Notes: generated by a model from the letters alone, not told the origin. A stretch of 64,000 bases of DNA from Flavobacterium soli DSM 19725 (GCF_000422705.1 NZ_AUGO01000007.1:248001-312000); one strand, 5' to 3'. Positions 42,869-51,783 are shown, counted from the first letter of the stretch. Translations and numbers: made by a program.

Positions 42869-43105
42869 ATGGACGAATTTAAAGAAGAAGCCGAAAAACT
42901 ACACCAATATTACAGGCAAAACAAGCTTCCGGCTCCAAGCTTGAGAAAACAGCTAGTAGAAAGCGGTTATATGGAAACCGTATATGACGAATTTAGAGAC
43001 GAACTCACCACGATAAAAAATAGTATCGTTTCCTCAGCCGATGAGGCTCAAAAATGCAATGCTATCATGGATGACTTGGTAAGGCAGCTCAAGGACAAAC
43101 TATAA
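42869..43105 (+). CDS. Small helical hypothetical protein
   Basis: 78-residue charged protein, almost entirely helical (DEFKEEAEKLHQYYRQNKLP; ADEAQKCNAIMDDLVRQLKDKL). No signal or membrane segment. It follows the VNPDG-repeat gene by 12 bp and is closed by a strong terminator, so the two form an operon. Function unknown. Confidence 0.7.
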   Translation: MDEFKEEAEKLHQYYRQNKLPAPSLRKQLVESGYMETVYDEFRDELTTIKNSIVSSADEAQKCNAIMDDLVRQLKDKL

Positions 43106-43143
43106 AAAGAGGGCCTCATTTAAACAAATGAGGCCCTCTTTTT
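43104..43143. terminator. Strong bidirectional terminator
   Basis: An 18-bp perfect stem AAAAAGAGGGCCTCATTT / AAATGAGGCCCTCTTTTT with an AAAC loop. It lies between two convergent genes and can end both transcripts. Confidence 0.95.
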
Positions 43144-43163
43144 GATCTTTGGTTTACGGATTA

Positions 43164-44183
43164 CTATTTCATACTTGTTTGTGTAACGGTTGCTCCGGTA
43201 ATGTGATCGATCATGATCTCGACGGTCTCCAAATTATGGGAAGTAACTATTCCTCCAATTATACCAAACATTATGCTTGCTGCAACAATAGCAGCACCAT
43301 CGCCTGCTACTCGTACTCTTCCTGTATAAAAGTAATCGTCTTCCCTTTTGATCAATTTATAAAACCCGTATTCGGTAGCGATGTAGGGCACTCCGTTTTC
43401 TACAAAAGCATACATCCTATCGCTACCAATGGAACTATATTTCCCATTATGATCTAAAAACTTCACGCCCCTTACGTCTCCTTTTTTATTTCTTTCAACC
43501 TTGAAATCGGTGTAATTTGGTATCTGATCCTTGAATCCAAAATAGCCTACATAGATACCGTCCGTTAATTTTTCGGCAGCATATAAGGGGATCGCTTGCT
43601 TTTCTATCTTATCCATATTGACAATCTGCTCAACTGTAAAGGTACGATCCGGACTAGCCTTGGAAGACATTGCTTTTCCCATAAAATCATTGATGATCCT
43701 GCTGGCGTTTTTATAATTCTTCTGGGTTACATCCATCGCATTGACCGTTTCTATCAGGTCCGTACTGTTCACTTCACTGTAGGTTTGTCCTTTCTTGTGA
43801 TAGGCATTTGCTCTCAGATAGAAATAACCTGTTTCCTTGAACGATTCGGTAATTTCAGCAAACTTCATGTCCCGCAATTGGAGTACCAACGTATCCTGTG
43901 GTGTAGCATCAGCATTGGCTTTCAATAAATGGAAAATACTGTCGAGTTGTACCGCAATTGGAATTTTCGGCTGCACTAAAGCCCTTTTATTGAACGCCCC
44001 TTTTTGTACGATGCCATAATTTGCAGTATCTTTTCTGGAGTCGATAATTTGCAAATGCGAAAAGTTGCTTTGTGTTGTATAGTCTGGTTTTACAATATTA
44101 AAATCTTCCGTTTTCTTGATTTGTCCGTTTGCAAATTGCAAGGCAAACAAAGCCAATGCTACAATTTGTATTTTCTTACACAT
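43164..44183 (-). CDS. Hypothetical exported protein
   Basis: 339-residue protein with a signal peptide (IVALALFALQFANGQ, about residues 6-20). The N-terminal half may be a lipoprotein-like beta domain (QLDSIFHLLKANADATPQDTLVLQLRDMKF). The C-terminal half has a repeated Gly/Tyr pattern (LTDGIYVGYFGFKDQIPNY; GVPYIATEYGFYKLIK) and one hydrophobic segment near 296-313 (GAAIVAASIMFGIIGGIV), perhaps membrane-bound. Not recognised as a named family. Confidence 0.7.
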   Translation of the reverse strand: MCKKIQIVALALFALQFANGQIKKTEDFNIVKPDYTTQSNFSHLQIIDSRKDTANYGIVQKGAFNKRALVQPKIPIAVQLDSIFHLLKANADATPQDTLVLQLRDMKFAEITESFKETGYFYLRANAYHKKGQTYSEVNSTDLIETVNAMDVTQKNYKNASRIINDFMGKAMSSKASPDRTFTVEQIVNMDKIEKQAIPLYAAEKLTDGIYVGYFGFKDQIPNYTDFKVERNKKGDVRGVKFLDHNGKYSSIGSDRMYAFVENGVPYIATEYGFYKLIKREDDYFYTGRVRVAGDGAAIVAASIMFGIIGGIVTSHNLETVEIMIDHITGATVTQTSMK

Positions 44184-44242
44184 AATTTTTTTTTATAGGC
44201 TGCAAAAATACCATTAAAATAAAGTCATACCGAGTTTCAACA

Positions 44243-44977
44243 TTATTTTAATTTCCCCACCCGTAGCAACATGGGGAACGTTACCTTTTTATCACCGTTT
44301 TTCCAGGATTGTTCCAATTCTTCTCGGATAAGGTCTATCGGGTTTAGGTTGTGATGGGCCTTGTAATGCTCCACTGCCGACCAAGTTTCGAGATAGCCAA
44401 CGAGCTGATCGAAATTCCATTTAAATTGGTTTAGAAAAGGCTCTGCTTCTATTTCTTCAAAGGGAAAGGGAATTGTTTTATAATTTTCGTCCAAGTATTT
44501 CCGTTCAGAATCCCAAAAAGGTCCTACAATAGTGTGATAGAAATCGAGCAGGATCTTATCCGAATGTGAATTTGTTGAAAACAGTCCATAGCCTAGAATG
44601 GCAATAATGCCGTTTGGTTTCAGAATCCGATAGACTTCTGCATAAAAGGTATTGAAATCAAACCAATGGACAGCCTGAGCCACAGTAATCAAATCGAATT
44701 GATGGTCGTGGAAGTCAGTCGCCTCAGCCGATTGATTCTTATAAATGACATTGATAATTTTTGGAGCATGCAACAGCTGATTCTCGCTGATATCAGTGGC
44801 ATAAACCATATGAAAATGCTTGGAAAGAGCAAGGGCTACTTGTCCGTTTCCTGTTGACACATCGAGTGCTGTGTCTTTATTCTTTACAAACGAAAGTACA
44901 TGATCAATCAATTCCTGCGGATAATGGGGTCGGAATTTTGAATACTGTGGAGCTTGATTGGAAAAATTATCTTTCAT
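44243..44977 (-). CDS. Class I SAM-dependent methyltransferase
   Basis: 244-residue methyltransferase. ALDVSTGNGQVALALS near residues 37-52 is motif I; FDLITVAQAVHWFDFNTFYAEVYRILKPNGIIAILGYG spans motifs II-III near 93-130. It resembles the YcgJ-like/ubiE-type group, whose substrates are unknown. The 60 bp immediately upstream of its ATG consist of tandem GGCAAAA-like heptamers (see 44979-45036). Confidence 0.9.
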   Translation of the reverse strand: MKDNFSNQAPQYSKFRPHYPQELIDHVLSFVKNKDTALDVSTGNGQVALALSKHFHMVYATDISENQLLHAPKIINVIYKNQSAEATDFHDHQFDLITVAQAVHWFDFNTFYAEVYRILKPNGIIAILGYGLFSTNSHSDKILLDFYHTIVGPFWDSERKYLDENYKTIPFPFEEIEAEPFLNQFKWNFDQLVGYLETWSAVEHYKAHHNLNPIDLIREELEQSWKNGDKKVTFPMLLRVGKLK

Positions 44978-44978
44978 A

Positions 44979-45036
44979 GTTTGCCTTTTGACTTTTGCCT
45001 TTTAACTTTTGCCTCTTGCCTTTTGCCTTTTGCCTG
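44979..45036 (-). repeat. Heptamer tandem repeat abutting methyltransferase start
   Basis: Read on the minus strand: repeated GGCAAAA/GTTAAAA/GGCAAGA units, about eight imperfect copies, ending 1-2 bp before the ATG at 44977. Confidence 0.75.
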
Positions 45037-45146
45037 TCACTTGTTTCTAAAAAGAACACCCTAAGTTACATTTTTTCGACGACTTGAATTCACAAAAAAC
45101 CTTAATTTATTGATGGATTTGGCGTTTTAACTATTGGCAAAACCAT

Positions 45147-45154
45147 TATCTTTG
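45147..45154 (+). promoter_or_regulatory. -7 box upstream of dapD
   Basis: TATCTTTG fits TAnnTTTG and ends 18 bp before the ATG at 45173. Confidence 0.55.
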
Positions 45155-45172
45155 CCGGAAAATCAAATCAAA

Positions 45173-45988
45173 ATGAAGACATTACAAACCATAATTGAGC
45201 AGGCTTGGGAGAACAGAGCTTTGCTACAGGAAGAAACTACAACTAACGCTATTAGAGAGGTAATTGACCTTTTGGATGCTGGAACTTTGCGTGTTGCCGA
45301 GCCTACAACTGATGGATGGCAAGTAAACGAATGGGTAAAGAAAGCGGTTGTCATGTATTTTCCGATTCAGAAAATGGAAACTTGGGAAGCTGGTATTTTT
45401 GAATACCACGACAAGATGCTTTTGAAACGTGACTATGCCGAGAAAGGAATTCGTGTGGTTCCGCCAGCTGTGGCACGATATGGGGCTTATATCTCGAAAG
45501 GGGTGATCTTGATGCCAAGCTATGTGAATATTGGTGCGTTTGTAGATGAGGGAACGATGGTGGATACTTGGGCAACGGTTGGTAGCTGTGCTCAAATTGG
45601 TAAGAACGTGCATTTGAGTGGTGGTGTAGGAATTGGTGGTGTGCTAGAACCTTTACAGGCAGCTCCTGTGATCATCGAGGATGGTGCTTTTATAGGATCG
45701 AGATGTATTGTGGTGGAAGGCGTTCGTGTGGAAACGGAAGCTGTTCTTGGTGCAAATGTTTGCTTGACCGCTTCTACCAAAATTATTGATGTTACGGGTG
45801 ACGAACCTATTGAATATAAAGGAGTTGTTCCAGCTCGCTCAGTAGTGATCCCGGGAAGTTATACCAAGAAATTTGCTGCTGGAGATTTCCAAGTGCCATG
45901 TGCCTTGATCATCGGGAAACGCAAGCCTTCGACTGACTTGAAGACGAGCTTGAATGATGCGCTACGCGAGTATGATGTAGCGGTTTAA
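45173..45988 (+). CDS. dapD: 2,3,4,5-tetrahydropyridine-2,6-dicarboxylate N-succinyltransferase
   Basis: 271-residue left-handed beta-helix acyltransferase of the succinylase branch of lysine and diaminopimelate synthesis. The N-terminal helical domain (LQTIIEQAWENRALL; DGWQVNEWVKKAVVMYF) precedes hexapeptide repeats (YVNIGAFVDEGTMVDTWATVGSCAQIGKNVHLSGGVGIGGVLEP). PARSVVIPGSYTK is a family block. I start at 45173 (MKTLQTIIEQ); the upstream open stretch contains the promoter box. Length is normal. Confidence 0.97.
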   Translation: MKTLQTIIEQAWENRALLQEETTTNAIREVIDLLDAGTLRVAEPTTDGWQVNEWVKKAVVMYFPIQKMETWEAGIFEYHDKMLLKRDYAEKGIRVVPPAVARYGAYISKGVILMPSYVNIGAFVDEGTMVDTWATVGSCAQIGKNVHLSGGVGIGGVLEPLQAAPVIIEDGAFIGSRCIVVEGVRVETEAVLGANVCLTASTKIIDVTGDEPIEYKGVVPARSVVIPGSYTKKFAAGDFQVPCALIIGKRKPSTDLKTSLNDALREYDVAV

Positions 45989-46062
45989 TTCGGTGATCAG
46001 TATTTAGTGATCAGTATTCAGTGGTCAGTAAAATATAGAGGGTAGAATTTAGAAGTTTCCAA

Positions 46063-46096
46063 TCTAAAATCTAAAATCTAAAATCTAAAATCTAAA
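46063..46096 (+). repeat. (TCTAAAA)5 tandem repeat ending at the GT9 start codon
   Basis: Five units of TCTAAAA run from 46063; the last A is the first base of the ATG at 46097. Copy-number change would alter the 5' leader by 7 bp steps without changing the coding frame. Confidence 0.85.
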
Positions 46097-47152
46097 ATGA
46101 AAGTATTAGTAATTCAGCAGAAAATGATTGGCGATGTCTTGGCCACTAGCATCGTATGCAATAATTTGAAGCTGATTTATCCTGGTGCTCAAGTGGATTA
46201 TCTGATCTATCCGTTTACAAAACCTGTAGTGGAACATAATCCTAATATTGACAACATCATCCTTTTTAAAGATGAATATAGAAAAAGCAAAAAAGCTTTT
46301 TTGAAGTTTTTAGTGGGCATCCGAAAAGCCAAATATGATATTGTGATTGATGCTTATGGCAAGCTCGAAAGCAATTTGGTAGTGGGGATTTCGGGTGCTT
46401 CGACTAAAATTGGGTTTCATAAATCGTATACTAATTTTATCTATACCAAAACGGTTAGGGAGATTCCGCAACCGTTAACCAATGCAGGAACAGCCTTGGA
46501 GAACAGGTTGAACTTGTTGAGCTCGCTGAACAATAATGTCTCACTTGACATCAAGCCCCATATCTTCCTGACGGAAAAAGAAATCCAGAACGGAAAGCAA
46601 ATTCTGGAGCAAAACGATCTCGATTTCTCGAAAAAAATAGTCATGATTGGCGTTCTAGGAAGCGGAAACAGCAAGACTTATCCTTTTCCTTATATGGCGA
46701 AAGTATTGGATTTTATTGTTGAAAAAACAGGAGCTACTTTGCTTTTCAATTATATGCCTTCGCAGAAAAAGGAAGCAAATGAGATCTTTAATTTGTGTAA
46801 ACCCGAAACACAGCAGCACATCAAGATTGAAGTGGTTCCGGGAAGTATCAGGGAATTTCTATCGATTACTTATCACTGTAATGCCTTGATTGGCAATGAA
46901 GGTGGTGCCGTGAACATGGCGAAAGCACTTGACATTCCTACGTTTACGATTTTTTCGACTTGGATCAAGAAAGAAGCCTGGAATTCATTTGAAGACGGAA
47001 CAACGAATGTTTCGGTTCACCTGAAAGATTTCAAGCCAGCACTATATGGAGCGAAATCTCCGAAGGAAATGAAAAAGGATGCCTTGAAATTATATGAGGC
47101 ATTCACCCCCGATTTAATCTTGCCAAGTCTTGAAAGCTATTTGAACAACTAA
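46097..47152 (+). CDS. Glycosyltransferase family 9 (heptosyltransferase-like)
   Basis: 351-residue GT-B enzyme. The N-terminal QQKMIGDVLATSIVCNNLKLIYPGAQVDYLIYP and the C-terminal nucleotide-sugar site (YHCNALIGNEGGAVNMAKALDIPTFTIFS, near residues 257-285) are GT9 signatures. It transfers a heptose or related sugar onto the LPS core from the cytoplasmic side. It is the first of a group of six glycosyltransferase-type genes. It is preceded by a heptamer repeat and overlaps the convergent GT2 gene by 4 bp. Confidence 0.93.
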   Translation: MKVLVIQQKMIGDVLATSIVCNNLKLIYPGAQVDYLIYPFTKPVVEHNPNIDNIILFKDEYRKSKKAFLKFLVGIRKAKYDIVIDAYGKLESNLVVGISGASTKIGFHKSYTNFIYTKTVREIPQPLTNAGTALENRLNLLSSLNNNVSLDIKPHIFLTEKEIQNGKQILEQNDLDFSKKIVMIGVLGSGNSKTYPFPYMAKVLDFIVEKTGATLLFNYMPSQKKEANEIFNLCKPETQQHIKIEVVPGSIREFLSITYHCNALIGNEGGAVNMAKALDIPTFTIFSTWIKKEAWNSFEDGTTNVSVHLKDFKPALYGAKSPKEMKKDALKLYEAFTPDLILPSLESYLNN

Positions 47153-47973
47153 GCTGGCTTTTCTCCCTTTATGATACCATAAGGTGTCCACACGATCTTA
47201 TTGTCTCTCACATCTTTTCTAATCGCCAAATTTGCCGCTAAAGATTCTGGAGTTTTATAACCTCTTGCATGATCGAGGTGCAAACAGATGGCCTTGTGAC
47301 GGATTTGAAGTCCCTTGACACCATAATTTTCAAGGCGTTCGCCAAATTCTCGATCCGGACCACCATATTTCATTCGTTCATCATAACCATTTATCGCAAT
47401 CATATCATCACGAAACCCCGATGAATTACAATTGTTGAAAGAAGGTGTTGTTGGGGTTACTGTGTCCAAAATAGTAGCCAAAACACCATCAGTAGATAAT
47501 TTTAATGTTTGGGAAAAACCGAGTTTGTCTTGACTTTTCAACCACTTTACATCAAAGCATCTTTCTTCTAAAATATCTTCTTTTGTGATGGCCTCGCTTG
47601 TTTTCATGCTCAATTTGCAGTATCCTCCCGAAAGGAATCGACCTTTTTGAGCATATTTTGCATGAACTTCAACAAAATCCTTTCTTGGAATACAGTCCCC
47701 ATCGGTCATTAGAATATATTCATGGACCGCCTCGATAATGGCAACATTTAGAATTTCTTGGCGTCTGTAACCCAAATCTTCATGCCACAAATGACGTACA
47801 GGAACAGGATAATTTTGAGCATAACTATCTATTAATGCTTTAGTTGAAGGCCTGGAACCATCATCTGCAATAATAAGCTCGAAGTCCTTATAGGTTTGAT
47901 TGCTATATCCAATCAGGACCTTCTCTAACCAGGCTTCGGCATTGTATGTACTTACTATTACAGAAATTTTCAT
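47149..47973 (-). CDS. Glycosyltransferase family 2
   Basis: 274 residues from the ATG at 47973 (MKISVIVSTYNAEAWLEKVL). GT-A fold: nucleotide-binding FELIIADDGS near residues 30-39, the DxD-type metal site in LMTDGDC near 88-94, and the acceptor-side block YGGPDREFGERLENYGVKG near residues 218-236, which recalls the galactosyltransferase C-terminal domain. Probably cytoplasmic, in LPS core or O-antigen synthesis. A TTG four codons upstream is a less likely start. It is divergent from the next GT2 gene. Confidence 0.92.
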   Translation of the reverse strand: MKISVIVSTYNAEAWLEKVLIGYSNQTYKDFELIIADDGSRPSTKALIDSYAQNYPVPVRHLWHEDLGYRRQEILNVAIIEAVHEYILMTDGDCIPRKDFVEVHAKYAQKGRFLSGGYCKLSMKTSEAITKEDILEERCFDVKWLKSQDKLGFSQTLKLSTDGVLATILDTVTPTTPSFNNCNSSGFRDDMIAINGYDERMKYGGPDREFGERLENYGVKGLQIRHKAICLHLDHARGYKTPESLAANLAIRKDVRDNKIVWTPYGIIKGEKPA

Positions 47974-47993
47974 ATTTTTTTTCAATTATTTCA

Positions 47994-48022
47994 TTGCAAA
48001 AATAGTAAATAATTTATATTTG
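47994..48022 (+). promoter_or_regulatory. Promoter of the WaaE-like GT2 gene
   Basis: TTG (47994-47996), an 18-bp spacer, and TATATTTG (48015-48022) fit the Bacteroidota consensus well; the start codon is 19 bp further on. Confidence 0.7.
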
Positions 48023-48041
48023 TTGAATATTATACTTTTTG

Positions 48042-48812
48042 ATGGAACTAAGCCCAAACAAGAATATCTCTGTATTAATCATAACGTTGAATGAAGAAGC
48101 TCACATGTATGAGCTGCTGAGCGATTTAGATTTTGCCGACGAAGTGATTGTGGTGGATTCCTACAGTACAGACAAAACCAAAGAAATTTGTCTTTCGTTT
48201 CCAAACGTAAAATTTTTGGAACACAAATTCGAAAACTATACTTCCCAACGAAATTTTGCAATCGATCAGGCCAAACACAATTGGGTCCTTTTTATTGATG
48301 CTGATGAACGATTGACACCCGATTTAAAGAAGGAAATCATTCAAACGATCAATAGCGATACCGATGTGAGTGCGTTTCTTTTTTACAGAAAATTTTTCTT
48401 CAAAAGAAAGGTGCTTCATTTTAGCGGATGGCAAACCGATCGTATTTTTAGATTGTTTAAAAAGGACAAATCACGCTATACGTATAAACGACTGGTACAC
48501 GAAAAACTGGATGTTGAAGGCAAGATTGGTTTCCTGAAACACAAGCTTATTCATTATTCCTACAGCGATTATCAATCCTACAAGAATAAAATGGTTACCT
48601 ATGGCAGATTAAAGGCTAGAGAAAAGTTTTTGAGTGGTTTCAAGCCAACCTTGGTCTATGAATATGGTCACCCGATTTATAATTTCCTATACCAATATTT
48701 AATTCGCTTAGGGATTTTAGATGGTAAAAAAGGAATTATCATTTGCTATTTGAATGCTTTGAGTGTAAAGGTTCGCTATCAAGAGCTGAACAAGCTTTAC
48801 AATAAAAAATAG
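48042..48812 (+). CDS. Glycosyltransferase family 2 (WaaE/KdtX-like)
   Basis: 256 residues. NISVLIITLNEEAHMYELLSDLDFADEVIVVDSYSTDKT at the start and LFIDADERLTPDLKKEI near 83-98 are the signature of the WaaE/KdtX group (LPS core beta-1,4-glucosyltransferase). FSGWQTDRIFRLFKKDKSRY and the VHEKLDVEG block near 149-157 follow, then GIIICYLNALSVKVRYQELNK. It starts at the ATG at 48042 rather than the TTG 3 bp upstream. The Rhamno_transf-type gene follows after 24 bp, same direction. Confidence 0.93.
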   Translation: MELSPNKNISVLIITLNEEAHMYELLSDLDFADEVIVVDSYSTDKTKEICLSFPNVKFLEHKFENYTSQRNFAIDQAKHNWVLFIDADERLTPDLKKEIIQTINSDTDVSAFLFYRKFFFKRKVLHFSGWQTDRIFRLFKKDKSRYTYKRLVHEKLDVEGKIGFLKHKLIHYSYSDYQSYKNKMVTYGRLKAREKFLSGFKPTLVYEYGHPIYNFLYQYLIRLGILDGKKGIIICYLNALSVKVRYQELNKLYNKK

Positions 48813-48835
48813 TCTACCTAAATCTCCCCTACAAG

Positions 48836-49687
48836 ATGTTTGAGCATTTACTGATTACACGATTCAACTTAAAAAATCCTGATTGGGACCTCACCAAGAA
48901 CAAGGAAAATCTATTGGATGATTCCTGGATGAACGAACGTATTGAGTTGTTCAAGAATTATTGTTTCCCATCGGTAATTAATCAATCGAACAACAATTTT
49001 AAGTGGTTGCTTTATTTTGATAGTTCGACTGGCGAAAAATTTAAAATACAAATTGAAACGTTGGTTAAAGATCACGAAAACATTCAAATCTTCTATATCA
49101 ATGGAATGCCCGAGTTTAACAACAGCATTCTGAGTTATATAAAAAGTCATGCGAGTTCAAAACCCTATTTGATTACTTCCCGAATTGATAATGACGACAG
49201 CATCAGTAAATATTTTATTGAGGAGGTTCAAAAGCAATTCAACAAACAAGAGTTTTTAGCAATTGATTTTATTGAAGGTTACACCTTGCAGGTAGAGCCA
49301 GAAGTAATTTTGGGAAAGAAAGAACATATTTTCAATCCGTTTATCAGTTTGATTGAAAAGAACCAAGATCCGAAAACCGTTTGGCACTACAGCCATACTC
49401 AATGGAAAAAAGAGCCTAGAGTCCTTCAAATTTCAGGCAAAAGAATCTGGATGTCGGTCATTCATCAAAAGAACAAAGTCAATGAATTTGATGGTTATGG
49501 CAACATCAATTGGAATTCCATCAACAAAGAATTTATACTCTCTGAAGCCATCAATACCAAAATCACCCAGAACATCATTCCTTTTAAAAACTGGTGGTTT
49601 AGGAGCTTGAGAAATTACCTCTATGTAAATATGGTTTTGTTTAGCAAAAAATTCAAAAAAGCGATCGGGGTTTATAAAGTGAAATAA
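48836..49687 (+). CDS. Putative rhamnosyltransferase-like glycosyltransferase
   Basis: 283-residue protein resembling the Rhamno_transf family: FEHLLITRFNLKNPDW, WMNERIELFKNYCFPSVINQSNNNFKWLLYFD near residues 30-61, and the DxD-like site in LITSRIDNDDSI near 115-126. It lies 24 bp after the WaaE-like gene, so probably one operon; the sugar transferred is not determined. It converges on the minus-strand gene that follows. Confidence 0.82.
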   Translation: MFEHLLITRFNLKNPDWDLTKNKENLLDDSWMNERIELFKNYCFPSVINQSNNNFKWLLYFDSSTGEKFKIQIETLVKDHENIQIFYINGMPEFNNSILSYIKSHASSKPYLITSRIDNDDSISKYFIEEVQKQFNKQEFLAIDFIEGYTLQVEPEVILGKKEHIFNPFISLIEKNQDPKTVWHYSHTQWKKEPRVLQISGKRIWMSVIHQKNKVNEFDGYGNINWNSINKEFILSEAINTKITQNIIPFKNWWFRSLRNYLYVNMVLFSKKFKKAIGVYKVK

Positions 49688-49688
49688 T

Positions 49689-50642
49689 TTACGGTTTTAA
49701 AATCGTATTCAGCCAATTTTGAACGGTATATTTTTCATAAATTCCCTTTGGAACAGGTTGATATTCAGAAGTGAAAAATGAATCTGGAATATCAATCTTC
49801 TCTCGATTTTCAATCACATGAATGTTGTTCGGATTATAAAAATCATAATTTTTAATATCGCTGTTTGTCGTAATCAGTTTCTTTTGATAACCAATTGCTT
49901 CAAAAACCCTAAAAGTGAGCCCATCCTGAACACCATATTTGTGAATATCTACAATAATGTTTGACTTTTTGATTTCATTTACAACTGCTTCATTGTTCAT
50001 CCTTTTGGTAAAAAATGTAATGAGACCATCATTGGAATCTTCCTTATCCATTACAAAAAACTTATAGCTGACGTTTTTTTGTTTTAGAAATTCTGCCACA
50101 TTTCGCAAGGTTTTTAGCCTGTAATCCTTTGACATTACTGAAAAAGCATCATATTCAGTTACATCAACAACTTTAGGTTTTTCGAAGTAAATAAAATTTG
50201 GTAAAAACAATAAGTCATAATCTGCAACATCCTTTTTTTCATAGGAATATACCTTGTCAAAAAAATGAATTACCTCACTTTTTCGCTTGATATTATTGAT
50301 CGAATCATGGTAATAGGCGACAAAAAAATGGGTAGAATCCTTAAGTTGCTTTAATTGGGAATCAAATAATAAATCAGGCCGAGCGACTAAAGTGATATCG
50401 TAGGATTTGCTTTTCACTTCTTCCAATAGACATTGGTATTTGTAAAGGTTTTTAAGTTTTTTACCCTTGCAAACTTTAAAGAAAAAGCAATACAATTTTT
50501 CGAAAACATTTTTATATTTATAGCTTATAGTTGCCATATTATAAAAATCAACCTCGGTATATCGGGTTTTCAATTCCTCCAACACGCTGGTATAATAACC
50601 ACTCATGTCGAAGGTGATGAATAGGACTTTTTTATTTTCCAT
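49689..50642 (-). CDS. CgeB/GT4-like glycosyltransferase, uncharacterised
   Basis: 317-residue protein with a GT-B pattern. The N-terminal Rossmann part (VLFITFDMSGYYTSVLEEL) is followed by a motif-bearing C-terminal part (IVDIHKYGVQDGLTFRVFEAIGYQKKLITTNSDIKNYDFY near residues 231-270) resembling the sugar-nucleotide site of GT4/CgeB-like proteins. It overlaps the upstream GT4 gene by 11 bp, so co-translated. The donor sugar is unknown. Confidence 0.72.
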   Translation of the reverse strand: MENKKVLFITFDMSGYYTSVLEELKTRYTEVDFYNMATISYKYKNVFEKLYCFFFKVCKGKKLKNLYKYQCLLEEVKSKSYDITLVARPDLLFDSQLKQLKDSTHFFVAYYHDSINNIKRKSEVIHFFDKVYSYEKKDVADYDLLFLPNFIYFEKPKVVDVTEYDAFSVMSKDYRLKTLRNVAEFLKQKNVSYKFFVMDKEDSNDGLITFFTKRMNNEAVVNEIKKSNIIVDIHKYGVQDGLTFRVFEAIGYQKKLITTNSDIKNYDFYNPNNIHVIENREKIDIPDSFFTSEYQPVPKGIYEKYTVQNWLNTILKP

Positions 50643-51744
50643 GTGGTGTCAGTACTTCTTGCAATTCGTCAAACATTTTTCTGGAAATCACTTCTTTGGT
50701 TCCCGTTTGAAGCAGGAACTCATAACCGTTCTTGGTGAATCTATCTTGCAATTCTGGATTATGAATGAGCAATTCTACCTTATCGGCAAAATCAACAGGA
50801 TTTCCAACCTCGGCTAAGAGTCCGGTTTCATTGTCTAGTACAACAGTTGGGATTCCGCCAGCATTTGCAGCGACAACGGGAACATTACAGGCATAACTTT
50901 CCAGCAAAACACCTCCAGTTGGTTCGTTATTGGAAGTAAACATAAACAAATCAAACTCAGGCAAACATTGTGGAATGTCGGTTCTAAAACCAGCCAGAAT
51001 CACATGGTCTTGCAATTGATTTTCATCAATCATTTGCTCTATTTCGGCTTTTAGTGGGCCTTCGCCGATGATAATGAATTTGGCTTTCAAGCCACGATCT
51101 ACCAAAACTTTTGCCGCTTTGATCCATGTTGGAATATCCTTCATTGGAGCAAAAGCCGCGATGTTCCCTATGATTTTATAATCGGGCGGAATATTGAATT
51201 CTTTATGCAAAAATCCATTTTTTTCTTTCTTGGTGAATTTATGAATGTCAATCACACTTCCAACAATCGTTAACTTGCTATGATCTTTTACGGCATATTT
51301 CAAGACATCGACAACAGGTTGTGAAACACAGATTATCTTTTGAATTCCTTTGTAGTTGTATTTCCATTTTCGCAAGAAATTGCTATCAACACGTTGAATC
51401 ATGGTTCTGCACAACACTAATTTGGCTTTTAAGCCAAAAAATAAATGCGACAAAACCCCCAAAGTATGAGCCTTGCTACTGTGCATGAAAACAATATCTG
51501 CCTTTAATTCATTCGACAACCGACTGAGTTCCTTTGCAAATTTCAAGTCATATTCTGATTTAAAATCATACGAAAGTACCTTCATTCCCTTTTCCAAGGC
51601 CACTTTTTTGATGATTGAATCATTACGGCAAACAATCCATTGGTCTTCAACCATATTAAAGTCACGAAACGATTCATACAGATAAATAATCTTTTGTTCG
51701 TGGCCACGCCATCCGTCAGCGGCAGTAATTTGAATTAAACGCAT
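50632..51744 (-). CDS. Glycosyltransferase family 4
   Basis: 370 residues from the ATG at 51744 (MRLIQITAADGWRGHEQKII). GT-B enzyme: glycine-rich acceptor loop at the start, IIGNIAAFAPMKDIPTWIKAA near 186-206, and the donor-site motif FMFTSNNEPTGGVLLESYACNVPVVAANAGGIP near 266-298 containing the EX7E-like pattern. It overlaps the following CgeB-like gene by 11 bp. An upstream TTG start is possible but less likely. Part of the surface-glycan group. Confidence 0.93.
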   Translation of the reverse strand: MRLIQITAADGWRGHEQKIIYLYESFRDFNMVEDQWIVCRNDSIIKKVALEKGMKVLSYDFKSEYDLKFAKELSRLSNELKADIVFMHSSKAHTLGVLSHLFFGLKAKLVLCRTMIQRVDSNFLRKWKYNYKGIQKIICVSQPVVDVLKYAVKDHSKLTIVGSVIDIHKFTKKEKNGFLHKEFNIPPDYKIIGNIAAFAPMKDIPTWIKAAKVLVDRGLKAKFIIIGEGPLKAEIEQMIDENQLQDHVILAGFRTDIPQCLPEFDLFMFTSNNEPTGGVLLESYACNVPVVAANAGGIPTVVLDNETGLLAEVGNPVDFADKVELLIHNPELQDRFTKNGYEFLLQTGTKEVISRKMFDELQEVLTPHGK

Positions 51745-51759
51745 AAAAGTGTATTTTTG
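51730..51759 (+). promoter_or_regulatory. Promoter of the threonylcarbamoyl-AMP synthase gene
   Basis: TTG at 51730-51732, a 19-bp spacer and TATTTTTG at 51752-51759 match the Bacteroidota consensus; the ATG at 51784 is 24 bp downstream. It overlaps the start of the divergent GT4 gene. Confidence 0.65.
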
Positions 51760-51783
51760 CAAATATAAAACTATCCCTCATCA

